A stretch of DNA of 64,000 nt from Zea mays (Eukaryota; Streptophyta; Magnoliopsida; Poales; Poaceae), in NCBI RefSeq assembly GCF_902167145.1, contig NC_050097.1, forward strand, positions 171,584,923 to 171,648,922, written 5' to 3'. Position 1 is the first letter of the stretch. The number at the start of each line of letters is the position of its first letter. Position numbers and translations under genes: made by a program. The notes beneath the pieces were generated by a model. It was not told the DNA's origin and did no database searches. It saw only the letters and a list, made by a program, of their open reading frames with translations. Positions 24,282 to 35,211 of this stretch are shown in pieces.

Positions 24282-27200
24282 TGTCACACCCGGTTTTGGA
24301 AGGTAAACCGAATGCGAACTATGTACGTGCCAGGATCAGAACTCACGTACACAGCGGTTACATAAATGAACATCAACGCACATTGCTCGAATAATAACAT
24401 AAAAGAGTATTAACTTATTACATCACAGAGTCATAGACATCCACATAGTCATCAACTTAACAGATAAATTAAAGTGCTAGCGAAACGCAGTAAAGATAAG
24501 GCCTTCACAGGCAGCTGACTGGGCGTTGCCGCCAACCCACACCTAAAACTCGTCATAGTCTTGGAACTCCTGGAAGTCTCCTTCCACGACTTCGTCTTCT
24601 CCTGAGCAGTGGTTACAATGTGGACAACCTGGTGTTTTGTGGTAAAGCAAGGATGAGTACACATCAACGTACTCAGCAAATGTCCCGTTTGGCTGAAGTG
24701 GACTAGCTTTATGTGGGGTTAGGCTCAAGCAGTTGCTTTTAGTTGGTCAGGTATTTATTATTAGTAGGAGCCAGGTTTTATCATAAAACCCAAGTTATAA
24801 ACCCAAAAAAGTACTTCCTCCGAGAAGGAATACTAGAATACATAATTAAAATCACCATTGTTAACCATCATCATTAGAGTCATCATCTGAAGTGTATCCG
24901 GAGTATCTCTAATCAAAGAGGATCCCAAGGCCGCTCATAACCGTGAGCACGGCTGATATATCAGTTTCATTACCCATGAGCCGTGATTCCCGTTCTGCCC
25001 GGTGAGAGCTAATCCCCATTGACCACTACCTAGGTGGTCCGGCAGGGCATCACTATGTAGCTTTTACAAAGATTTCCTAGAGATCATAGCTGCCCGTTAG
25101 GTTTCTCCAGTTTGATAAACACAGTACCCGTCCCCGTAGGAGAGTGACTAACAAAAAGCAAAACGAAAGAACCTCGGCACTCAGCCTCGGCAGAGCAAGC
25201 ACTGTGCCTGGACCCCATTGACGGCACGACGGCGAAGCAACTACACCTCTAATTAATTAGCTAAGGGCATCCCATTTCACCCTCATGGTTGCACTGTTAT
25301 CCCGGGTGGTCTCTCAACAAACAGGTCCTTACGGAGAGGTACTTAGGAAACAGCCTGAGCCCCCTAGAATATCACAAGATCATCAATATCATCAGGATAA
25401 CAGTATCATCAATAGTCACATCATGTTCATTGATTAAGTTAAGGCAATAGCAAAATGCTAACCATAACAGCCCAGAAGGTCATCAAGGATAAAGTAAAGT
25501 GTAAAGCTAGTCAATCCTTAGGTTTCAAATAAGTAATGCGGGATAGTAAGTTATAAGTGAATAGGACATAATGGGTCAGAGGACACTTGCCTTCACCAAA
25601 CTGCTGATCAGGGACTTCTTCTGCCACTTCCTCGGGAAACACAGACTGCCTGTTGTCTACGTAAAGTAATCATTCATTCCATGCACTTGGGAAATAACAA
25701 ACAAAAGTAATAAACCAAACATATGCAACAGAGAGATCACAAGTTCACGGTAGAAAAGGATTGGCAATCTAGTGTTCCCTAGGTCTAGGGTAGAGGACTA
25801 TACAAAGTGATTCATTATCCACTAATCAGATCTAAGTCAGTGGTGGGGTTAAATCATTACATGGTGTTAAGTCCATAAACTTAGGTGCTCCAACTTTTAT
25901 TAAAGTATTCTATCTTTTATTTATCTCAAATAGGGGTCCCAATAACATTAGTTTTACCCTAATGATCAACTATTAACTGGGACATAAAAACAGCAGGGAA
26001 ACATTGTTTAAATAGATAAATAAAAATACTGTGAGCATTTTGCAATTTGAAGCACCTAATTTGGAGTTCATATGACAAAGTTATGAATTTTACAGGATTA
26101 GGGATTAAAAATAGGCCTTAAATACTTATTTTGGATTAAATAAAAGGTCCGAGGACCTAACTGCGAAGATCCAGGGACGGCGGGTTAATTTGCAGAAAGT
26201 CGGGGGTCTCTTTAAGAAAATGCGCGGGCGAAGGGGTATCGGGCTCTTATAGTCGTTGGATCTCGGATCAACGCCCGAGATTAGATCCGCGGGCGGGCGC
26301 GCGAGCGCGGACGGCTGACAGGCGGGGCCGGGCGGGCAGCGCGGGGGCGGACGGCTGACAGGCGGGGCCGGGCGGGCAGCGAGGGGGCGGATGGCTGACA
26401 AGCGGGGCCGGGCGGGCAGCGCGGGGCCGGGCGGGCAGCGCGGGGTGCGAGGGGGAAACGGCCTTGGGCCGTTGGATCTCAGGCGGACGGCTAGGATTGG
26501 GCTCGGCCTAATTGAAACAGGGTCGTTTGATCTGGGATGGACGGCGGGGATTGGGTGGCCGGCTTCTGTCTTCTCCTACGGCTAACAGAGGCGGTGGCCT
26601 TAAATACTTATTTTGGATTAAATAAAAGGTCTGAGGACCTAACTGCGAAGATCCAGGGACGGCGGGTTAATTTGCAGAAAGCCGGGGGTCTCTTTAAGAA
26701 AATGCGCGGGCGAAGGGGTATCAGGCTCTTATAGTCGTTGGATCTCGAGTCAACGCCCGAGATTAGATCCGCGGGCGGGCGCGCGAGCGCGGACGGCTGA
26801 CAGGCGGGGCCGGGCGGGCAGCGCGGGGGCGGACGGCTGACAGGCGGGGCCGGGCGTGCAGCGCGGGGGCGGACGGCTGACAGGCGGGGTCGGGCGGGCA
26901 GCGCGGGGGTGGACGGTTGACAAGCGGGGCCGGGCGGGCAGCGCGGGGTGCAAGGGGGAAACGGCCCTTGACCGTTGGATCTCAGGCGGACGGCTAGGAT
27001 TGGGCTCGGCCTAATGGAAACAGGGCCGTTTGATCTAGGATGGACGGCGGGGATTGGGTGGCCGGCTTCTGTCTTCTCCTACGGCTAACAGAGGCGGTGG
27101 CGCCCATCCCCGCGGCGGAGAACTTGCCGGAGACGAGGGGCGCGGGGGCTCTATGGGTCCCTGAGGCGACCTGGGCGGCCGGGGAGGTTGGGGAGGGCGC

Positions 27201-28308
27201 GGGGAACCTTCCGGTGGGGACTGGGTCGGGACAGGGGCACCGGAGGGGGGCGGCCCACGGCGAAGCGGCTCGGCGGTGGCGTTAAAGGACTCCGGCGAGC
27301 AATTAAACGCGACGGGGGGGCAATAAAAGGACGGGAGGGGGGCGGGAGAGGTTCCTTACCTCAAGGCGAACTCCGGGGACCCCTCGATGGCGACGGAGAC
27401 GCGGTGGCAGCTCGAGTCGACGGTGGCGGACCTCGGCGGCTGCGCAGAGAACGGCGGTGAACGCGAGCAGAGGGATTCGGGGAGGGAGAGGGGAAATTGG
27501 GGCGCGTCCCGGGTTGCGGACGTCGGGGCGAAGCTCACCGTGGCAGAGGGCACGGCGGGGCTCCAATGGCGACGGAGAAACGAGCTCGGGCGGCGGTGGT
27601 TTAATGGCGGCGGCGCTTTGGCGTGTGCGCAGCGTGGGGGAGGTGGAAGGGGGGTCTGCAGGTGCGCAAATGAGGGAGGGGGAGAGGGCGAGCGAGGTTC
27701 TGGGCTCAAGTGGCCGAGGCGAGGTGGTTGCGAGCTCCACGCGCGACGTGGGCGCGGAGTCCGCGGCACGCGCGGCTCGGGGCGGCGGTTACGCGGAGAC
27801 AGAGGAGCTGACAGCTCGGGCCCGCGAGTAGAGAGAGAGGGGAAAGCGGGCGCGGGCGCGGGGAAGGCGGTCGCGCTGACGGGCGGGCCCGCCAGGGCAG
27901 AGAGAGGAGAGGGGGAAGGAAGGCGCGCGCGGGATGGGCCTGATGGGCCGAAAGGCTGAGGGGGCCGGGGAAGTGGGCTTCGTTCCTTTTTCTTTTATTC
28001 TGGCATTTGTTTTCCCTTTTCTTTTTATTTACTCTATTTGATTCAAATCCAAGAAGGCCACAAATTCAAATTAGCATTTCCAAGTATTATGAACCAAACA
28101 AAAGTGAAATTTAGGGTTCAACATGATGCAACATTTCATACTCCCTTGGAGTTTAGCCTACTAGATTATAATTACAAATAAAAATAACCACTCTTCTTCT
28201 ATAGAAAAGAGAAAAAGGAGATTGGGGAAAGGTGTGAGAAGAGAAATAACACCTGAATTTGTGAATATGAGCAAAGAAATTTTATACCCCCAAATTCAGG
28301 GTGTTACA
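24282..28308 (-). repeat. Element E 5' LTR (4027 bp), longer than its partner by an internal duplication
   Basis: It matches the left LTR closely from tgtcacacccgg to gggtgttaca. The roughly 500 extra bases are accounted for by a direct duplication starting at ggccttaaatacttatttt (26116 and again 26596). Otherwise differences are scattered substitutions and small indels. Confidence 0.93.
26116..27090. repeat. Tandem segmental duplication inside the element E 5' LTR (about 480 bp, two copies)
   Basis: The segment at 26116-26595 is repeated at 26596 to about 27090; the other LTR has it once (from about 16335). It contains the 40-bp GC-rich minisatellite, and copy number of that motif also differs between the three segments. 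The duplication therefore arose after this copy inserted, or on one strand during reverse transcription. Confidence 0.85.
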
Positions 28309-28935
28309 AACATGCTCACACTTACTTAACTCGGGGTGACAACTATGCCCTGCTAACGGAGCAATCGGCTTAACTCGGCAACGACTTAAGACGGTGCAAC
28401 ATGCTCACGCTTACTTAACTCGGGGTGACCACTATGCCCTGCTAACGGAGCAATCGGCTTAGGTCGGCAACGACTTAAGACGGTGCAACATGCTCACGCT
28501 TACTTAACTCAGGGTGACCACTATGCCCTGCTAACGGAGCAATCGGCTTAAGTCGACAACGACTTAAGACAGTGCAACATGCTCACGCTTACTTAACTCG
28601 GGGTGACCACTATGCCCTGCTAATGGAGCAATCGGCTTAAGTCGGCAACGACTTAAGACGGTGCAACATGCTCACGCTTACTTAACTCGGGGTGACCACT
28701 ATGCCCTGCTAACGGAGCAATCGGCTTAAGTCGGCAACGACTTAAGGCAGTGCACATGCTCACGCTCACTTAACTCGGGGTGACCACTATGCCCTGCTAA
28801 CGGAGCAATCGGCTAAAGTCAACAGCGACTTAAGCCGGTGCAACATGCTCACGCCTACGCAATTCAGGGTGACCACTATGCCCTATTAACAAAAGCAATC
28901 GACTTAAGTCAGCAGCGACTTAAGGCGATCTGACA
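28309..28935 (+). repeat. 89-bp tandem array in the 3' region of element A (7 units)
   Basis: Units start with catgctcac at 28311, 28400, 28489, 28578, 28667, 28755 and 28844. Each contains a gggtgaccactatgccctgc block and an acgacttaag block. The last unit is diverged. An eighth unit lies left of element E. Tandem repeats in the hypervariable 3' non-coding region are known in plant Tat-lineage elements and can seed satellites. Confidence 0.92.
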
Positions 28936-29139
28936 TGATTACAATTACTCATATAAGGATGACTTCTATATCCCGCAAACAAATTTCATAACCATCGCGC
29001 ATCATTTTACTACTGCAAATTTACGAACTGATGAATTCTGAAACAATATGAGAATAACAATGTCGTTTAAGTACTGAAATGACGTCCTCTAAATGTCTGA
29101 CCATGCTAACCGCGTGCTCAAAGCACGCAAAATGTTTCT

Positions 29140-32100
29140 CTACTTGGTGATATTTTTCTCAGGAGCAATCGATGAGGAAGGACGACTCGAGGAATCAGGG
29201 GCAGCATTCACATCAGCCCTTATATCTTCGGGAACAACCACGCCAGGTCTCCTCATCAAGATTCGCCCTGCCCGAATAGCCTTGTCTATGGCTCTGTCGC
29301 GCTGGGCTCTGAGAGTAACAGAAGTTTCTTCGGCAACCTTGGCAGCCAGCCGAGCGGTTTCTAACTCTTGGGCGATGGATTTCTTGGAAGCCCGGAGCTC
29401 TTTGATAGTAGTGTCCTTCGCTGATATCAACTGCTTGAGCCGGGTCACCTCATCCGTGGATTCCTGCAGCTTACAGCGTTGGTTGTCTAACTCTTCCATG
29501 GTGAAGCGATGACTCCTCTCTAGGATAGCCAGCGAGTTGCTAGAATCACGATACAATCTGTCAAGACTGTCGCGAGAAGCAGCAAGGATACGTTTTTCTT
29601 CCTGCAAACAAAAAACAACTCCCTCAAACACCAAGCAAATAATAGGAGCACAACAAGGCAAAGCACAGTTCCATAAATCACCTTTTCAGAATTGAGCTGA
29701 GCATGAAGAGAAGAACTCAGTGCATTGGCGTCATCTAAGGCAGCGGAGACCTGACCCAGTTCAGTCTGGCTTTGAGAGTACTTTTCCTCAAAGTCAGTGC
29801 ACCGCTGGACCAATTCAGCCTGATCTCGGGAATGTTTTTCCTCAAGAGTGGAAATCTGCCAAGTCATTCCTAGCAGGAGACAATCAAACAAAAAGGGGTC
29901 AGAATGTAAAACAGTCCACAGTGAAGACAAAGAGAAGCGAAAAAACACTAACTAGCGTTGGTGGCCTCCAATTCAGAGACACGATGTTGAAGTGACACTG
30001 GATTCCAACATGCAAGAGACGAAGCTACTTCTGGGACAGAAGCACCCTGTAACCTCAGCTGGCTAGCCATCCCATCCACCAAAGCCTGATGAGGAGAACA
30101 GATAAGTCTAACGACAGCAGTTCATGCAGTGTAAAAACTAAGCCAAATTACATCACAGTACCTGGAGGTTGGAAAAGAACGAAGGGATCCCCAAATCAGG
30201 AGAGATCAATTGGTAACCAGGCGTAAGGCCACCACCCGAAGCAGTTTGCAACAAACCAGCAGGAATCAGCTCGGTGCCATCAACAGAGCACAACACTCGG
30301 TCAGCGGGGACGCTGCCCTCTAAAGCGACTCCCTGGTCCAAGGCTTGGGCTACCACCATACAGCCGGAGTGTGGAGGCGATCCCGCATGAACGTCCATGG
30401 AAGTACAGGAGGGAGACCCCGCTCGGACACCCTCGGGGGCTGGGTCATAGTTTGCACTGCCCACTTGAGCCGGATCATCCCCGGCAGCACCCTCGGGGGT
30501 TGGGCAGTGGCTTACACTTCCCACCCGAACCAAGTCATCCCCGGCGACATCCTCGGGGGCTGGGCATGTGCCAACACCATCCTTGGGGTCCAAGTTCTCT
30601 GCGGTAGCCACTTCTAAGGCTGATGGGCCCTCAGTTACTTCCATGGGACCAGGACGATCCAAGTCAGTCTCCCGACCCTCAAGATCGCGCTCCAAGGTCG
30701 ACGAGGCACGGGATGACCTCAACCCAGCATCAAGCACATCGGCACAAACCTCCATCACACCATCATCCACTGGTTCCGATAACAAATCCTCTGGAACCAT
30801 ATCCACAAGAGTCTAATCAATGTTGGCCAGGGACAGTTCTTGCAGACCAATGAGAGCAGACAAAGCAGGAGAAGGAACTCCACTACTTTCACCGCTAGCG
30901 ATGAACTGCCGACTGTTTTTCCGAGTCAAAGGAACTTCATCTTCTTCCTCCTCATCGTCCACATTAGCAACACAGGCAGCACCCCCATTGGGTTCAGCAA
31001 CAGATGGAGCACCCACATTGGGATCAGCAGCGGATTGGGTACACCCATTGGGGTCAGCATCAGTAAATTCAGTCACAGGCACTTCTTCAACAGCAGGAAC
31101 CGAGGTACCAACGTCCCGATCCAAACTAGATACTCGTCGGAGGCGTCTCTTTTCTTTTTCTGCTCATCAGCAGAAGGATCAGGTTGATTGGCTTGGCAAG
31201 GGCGCCTCGGGCAAGTACTGGCAGGCTTCTGAGTATCCAAGGTTGTATCAGCCTCTGGGAGGGGCACCACTACCAATGCCCCAGCAGGAGCAGCATCAGA
31301 AGAGTCCTCAGCCAGCAAATCAAGCATAGCGCTTATCTCTGCATCACTAGGGTTCAGGGGCACCTCAAAATGGACCTGTCGTTCATCATCAGGAATCTCC
31401 CCGAGCGAGGCAACCAAGGCACTAACTTCTTCAGCAGAGGGTCGCACTCTAAGGCCCAAACTGCCATCAGTGACAGGTGGATTCGACACAAAAAGGGTGA
31501 AGGCTTTGGGAGGAGGCAGGTTCCAGGCCGAGTATGCCACTGGGGCACCAACATTTGCACTTTGCCTCTAAGGATCATCTCAAGTCGGCTCACCAAGTCT
31601 GCAGAGGGAATTCTTCTGTTGGTAACCCGAGTTGAGTCGGCTAGGCCTCGATACAGATAAGCCTGGTATGCCATGTCTTTCAACGGCTGAATATTCTTGA
31701 AGACAAAATCAGCAACCACAGCTTCAGCAGTCAGACCCCTCTCTTTCAGCAATCCAACTTCAGCCAGCAAAACACCTGCCTCAGCTACCTCCTGATCTGT
31801 GGGAGACTCAGTCCAGCTTGGGGTGCGAACATCCGGCTGTCTTCCCGACCGGGGGGGAGAGAGTTCCCATAATTCTCAACTATGAACCACTACAAGCGCC
31901 ATCCCTTGATACTATCTTTGAGAGGAATTTCGAGATACTCAGTCTTCCTCCCGCGGCGCATCTCTAAGCTAGCACCCCCAACCAACTGATGTTGTCCCCC
32001 GGCCATCCCAGGGCGACAGTGATACAAGTACTTCCACAACCCGAAATGTGGCAGCACGCCAAGAAAGGCTTCGCATAAATGAACGAAAATGGAGATTTGC

Positions 32101-32432
32101 AGGATAGAATTGGGATTCAGATGGGTCAAGTTAAGATGGTAGAAATCAAGGAGGCCGCGGAAAAAGGGAGAAATGGGAAGGCCAAGGCCGCGGAGAAGGA
32201 AAGAAGCATAAACCATGGACTCATGGGTATCCTCAGTTGGGACAGTAACCCCATGGCAAATCCGCCAAGAACAGAGTTCCCGCGGAGGAAGAACCCCGAT
32301 GGACAAGAGGTGGAGAAGTTCGGGCTCAGAGATGATGGACATGTGGTTACCTGCGAAAGGCAACTGGCTGTTGGGGTCGATTGGAGGAATCACCACGGCA
32401 GACGAACTCGAGGCTTTCCTCTTGGGCGCCAT
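29140..32432 (-). pseudogene. Antisense spliced gene of element A, PF04195-type (putative gypsy type transposon) with coiled coils
   Basis: Likely start is MAPKRKASS at 32430-32432. Exon 1 runs to 30162 and holds the conserved domain (HLNPNSILQISIFVHLCEAF, then FVFKNIQPLKD and AYSAWNLPPPKAF), then acidic, low-complexity sequence. Introns have GT...AG borders: 30161-30086, 29952-29870 and 29681-29602. Exons 2-4 are 30085-29953, 29869-29682 and 29601-29140; phases match at every junction. Exons 3 and 4 are heptad-rich coiled coil (STLEEKHSRDQAELVQR; KLQESTDEVTRLKQL). Damage: TAG at 31890-31892 and 30813-30815, frameshifts near 31550 and 31130. The gene lies opposite to the polyprotein, between integrase and 3' LTR, as reported for additional ORFs of Tat-type elements. 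Molecular function is unknown. Confidence 0.82.
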
Positions 32433-32587
32433 CTCGATTCTACCGGCGAGCAGAGTGGGAGGCGAATTGCAGACAGGATTCGGAAGCAAGAAAGCAAGAA
32501 CTAGGGCACGGAAAGCAGAGGCGGCTAAAAGTGCAGCACTTATGGGATATTCCCGAGCCAGATACCGTTTCAAAAAGTGTCCAGGCA

Positions 32588-33235
32588 GCACCCGGCGGTT
32601 ATTTCCAAAACACCGGCGTGCCACGTGATCACCCGGCAGTTATTTTCAGAACACCGGTGCATCACCGCATCACTCGGCTATTATCCTCAAAGTGGCCCAT
32701 GCAGCCCGCTATCACTCGACGTTACCTCTAAAACGCTGACGTCGTCCTCAAGTCGCTCGGCGTTACCTCTAAAACACTGACATCGTCTTCAAGTCGCTCG
32801 GCGTTACCTCTAAAATGCTGATGTCGCCCTCCAGTCGCTCGGCGTTACCTCTAAAACGCTGACGTCGCCCTCCAGTCACTCGGCTTTACCTCTAAAACGC
32901 TGACATCATCTTCAAGTCGCTCGGCGTTACCTCTAAAACGCTGATGTCGCCCTCCAGTCGCTCGGCGTTACCTCTAAAACGCTGACGTCGCCCTCCAGTC
33001 ACTCGGCGTTACCTCCAAAACGCTGACATCGTCTTCAAGTCGCTCGGCGTTACCTCTAAAACGCCGACGTCGCCCTCAGGTCACTCGGCAGTTATCTCTA
33101 AAACTCCGACATCGTGTTCAGTCGCTCGGCAGTTACCTCTAAGGCGCCGACGTCGTCTTCAAGTTACTCGGCAGTTATCTCTAAAACTCTGACATCATCT
33201 ACAAGTCGCTCGGCGGCTACTTCTAAAAGCATCAG
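32588..33235 (-). repeat. 41-bp tandem array with TGACGTC/TGACATC cores, upstream of the antisense gene
   Basis: About 16 units of a 41-bp motif (gtcgctcggcgttacctcta then aaacgctgacgtcgccctcc). Central units are uniform; the left three or four and right four are diverged (cggcagttatctctaaaact type). Many units carry TGACGTC, the palindromic core bound by plant bZIP factors; others have TGACATC. The array ends about 155 bp before the ATG of the antisense gene, so it occupies that gene's promoter position. Confidence 0.85.
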
Positions 33236-33419
33236 TATGATGCCCGAGTTATTTACTTACTGTCTCAAAGGAATCAACTTTACGAAAAAGCCGGGAAGAG
33301 GAATGATTCAAGAACTTTGAGTTACGAATATCAAAGAGTAATCATCACAGAGAAACCAACATCATTTCATCATTAAAGGGAAGATAACATACTTACAAAT
33401 CAACTCATTATGAGTTGAT

Positions 33420-33540
33420 ACTTCCCTATTACTACTACTACATTACATTACATTACTGCTACTACTACTACACTACACTATACTACTCTACACTACTAAA
33501 TACTACTACATTATTCTATCTATACTATACTAACATCTAA
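33420..33540. repeat. ACT/ACATT simple-sequence tract
   Basis: About 120 bases of tactactacta, cattacatta and ctacactact runs, immediately beyond the stop codon of the antisense acidic ORF. No coding content. Confidence 0.9.
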
Positions 33541-33554
33541 AAAACCAGTGGCAT

Positions 33555-34019
33555 CTAGCCACTGGCCCTGTTGCTGCCGCCTCCGCTGCCGCCCCTGTTG
33601 CTGCCTCTGCTGCTGCCGCCACCGCCGCTGCCGCCCCTGCTGCCGCCGCCGTCACCGTCCTTGCTGCCGCTACCGCCGCCCCTGCCGTTGCCGTCACCGT
33701 CACCACCGCCACCGCCTTCGTCGTCGTCATCGTCGTCGCCGTCCTCGTCCTCGCCGCCACCGTCCGAGTCCTCCTCATCCGAGGAGTACTCCGACTCATC
33801 CGAGCCCTCGAGCCCAGAGCGCTCGACGGCCCGGATGTACGTCTAGACCTCCGCAGCGAGCCCCTGAGAGTCGTCTGAGTCGTCAGACGACTCACGCAGG
33901 GGGATGGGAGCCGAAGACCCCTCAGACTCAGAGGAGAACTCCTCCTCTGAGTACTCCGAGTCACCAAAATCCTCTGATGGAGGAGTCGGCTCACGCTTGC
34001 GTTTGTTGTTCTTGCCCAT
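33555..34019 (-). pseudogene. Second antisense ORF of element A: acidic, Ser/Glu/Asp-rich protein with Gly-rich tail
   Basis: ATG at 34017-34019 (MGKNNKRKREPTPPSEDF) opens a 154-codon frame to TAG at 33555-33557, with one in-frame TAG at 33843-33845. A basic, nuclear-localisation-like start (KNNKRKR) is followed by strongly acidic serine-rich sequence (YSEEEFSSESEGSS), a run of aspartates (DGDDDDDDE) and a glycine-rich end. A minus-strand TATA box lies about 80 bases upstream. I chose this frame over the overlapping Ala/Arg/Thr-rich frames because it starts at a clear ATG, keeps a coherent composition on both sides of the stop and fits the TATA position. Function unknown. Confidence 0.6.
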
Positions 34020-34097
34020 GGTGGAAGCGAAAGGGAGAGAAGAAAGACAAGAACAAAGAACAGCAAGAGATGTGAAAAAGCCGGAGAGACAACGACA

Positions 34098-34107
34098 TTA
34101 TTTATAG
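34098..34107 (-). promoter_or_regulatory. TATA box for the antisense acidic ORF
   Basis: The minus strand reads CTATAAATAA about 80 bases before the ATG at 34019. Confidence 0.55.
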
Positions 34108-34751
34108 AAGGAGAAGGCAACCGCTCACCTCCAACCGCGATCACTGAACAGTCGCAAAGTATTCAATAAGGACTTCAACCCGTCTGAAGACACGTCAGGC
34201 GGCTGACGCCGTTTCACGCAACACAACACCCATTGGGACTCCAGTAAACAGCGCAGAGGATATGATTACACCCGCCGTCACATCACATTACTACTCAGAA
34301 GCAGCCGGCTAAAACACTCAGCGTACCAAGCCGTCTCTTGCCCACACCCATTGGGGGGGGGGACGCCCAGGAATTATCAGTATATTTTTCAAAACGGTCA
34401 CATCTGCGCAGGGCATGCAGTTAATACCTCAAGACAAAAATGAGATATCAGTAAGGATCAGAGGAAAGCCAAATATAGCCAGTGAAGTACAAAATATGGC
34501 CGACAGAAGCGACGTGAAGACTAGATAGAGAACGTCCATCAAATGTCCAATCAGTCACAGGGCAAATAAATTACACTACCTAGCAAGATATGGATGGATT
34601 GCGAACTCGGCTGCAAAAGACAAAATACATGCTGACCTCTGAAGCATAATATTGATGACATAATGCTGACCTCCAAAGCATAATGCGGATGGCATCATGC
34701 CGATTTTTACAAGCAGAAAGGATAATCTTCAGCAAAAAGACACAAAAGGAA
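34108..34751. other. Element A 3' non-coding region
   Basis: No coding frame or recognised repeat beyond short echoes of the phrase acacccattgggg, which recurs near 34349, 34801 and 34996. Confidence 0.5.
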
Positions 34752-35028
34752 GACCTTCGAATGGATTATCCTCAAAAATCCACTTGAAGGTCGGGGGCTA
34801 CACCCATTGGGTGCACCTTCGGTGCACCCCATGGATCATCATTCCAAGCCAAGATAGCGCCGACTTCTAAGGCATGGGACAAGATTAAAGACAAGGCTGG
34901 CCATCAACCAAAACGCAGGAGTAAAAATGGAAATAATTTCTGGTGAAGACCTTCGAGTAGATTATTTTCTAAAATCTACTCGAAGCTCGGGGGCTACACC
35001 CATTGGGTGCACCTCCGGTGCACCCAAT
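34752..35028 (+). repeat. Two copies of a hairpin plus purine-rich unit near the 3' end of element A
   Basis: Units at 34752-34830 and 34948-35028 share the same design. An inverted repeat (gaccttcgaatgga...tccacttgaaggtc in the first, ccttcgagtagat...atctactcgaag in the second) is followed by tcgggggctacacccattgg and a second small palindrome gggtgcacc...ggtgcaccc. The gggggct run resembles the true polypurine tract at 35199-35211. Confidence 0.75.
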
Positions 35029-35198
35029 GAAGTTCAGGGTCCTACAAAATGAAATGCCGACCTCTAAGGCACAAGCATGAAACAAAGCTCCGGTTTACGA
35101 GTGATCAAAGCAGGAGGAGACAGTAAGAAGTCGTTTTCTTCAAATCGCCTGCAAGCTGGACCTGGGATCTTTGGGCTGATTACCTCTAAATTAACCCA

Positions 35199-35211
35199 AA
35201 GATTGGGGGCT
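35199..35211 (+). promoter_or_regulatory. Element A polypurine tract
   Basis: aagattgggggct lies directly against the TGTGGGGGACAG start of the 3' LTR, the expected position for plus-strand priming. Confidence 0.85.

Larger units (their letters stand above)
14496..28308 (-). mobile_element. Element E: complete Tekay/Del-like chromovirus (Ty3/gypsy)
   Basis: Two long LTRs (14496-18008 and 24282-28308) flank a minus-strand coding region. The borders are TGTAACACCC...GGGTGTGACA on the minus strand. The flanking five bases are tacat (left) and aacat (right), a target duplication with one change, in an 89-bp repeat that reads aacat in its other units. The primer site pairs with initiator methionine tRNA and the polypurine tract lies beside the left LTR. 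Gene order on the minus strand is extra ORF, gag, protease, RT, RNase H, integrase and a chromodomain-like tail. Lineage is inferred from the LTR length, primer type and C-terminal chromodomain. Stops and frameshifts make this copy non-autonomous. Confidence 0.92.

Noticed and set aside
28309..28935. Possible CRISPR-like array
   Set aside because: The 89-bp units are contiguous, with no unique spacers, and lie in a plant retrotransposon.
33530..34144. Ala/Arg/Thr-rich frame of 204 codons and Cys/Arg/Pro-rich frames opposite it
   Set aside because: They are alternative readings of the acidic, Gly-rich antisense ORF. That ORF has the better start, TATA box and composition.
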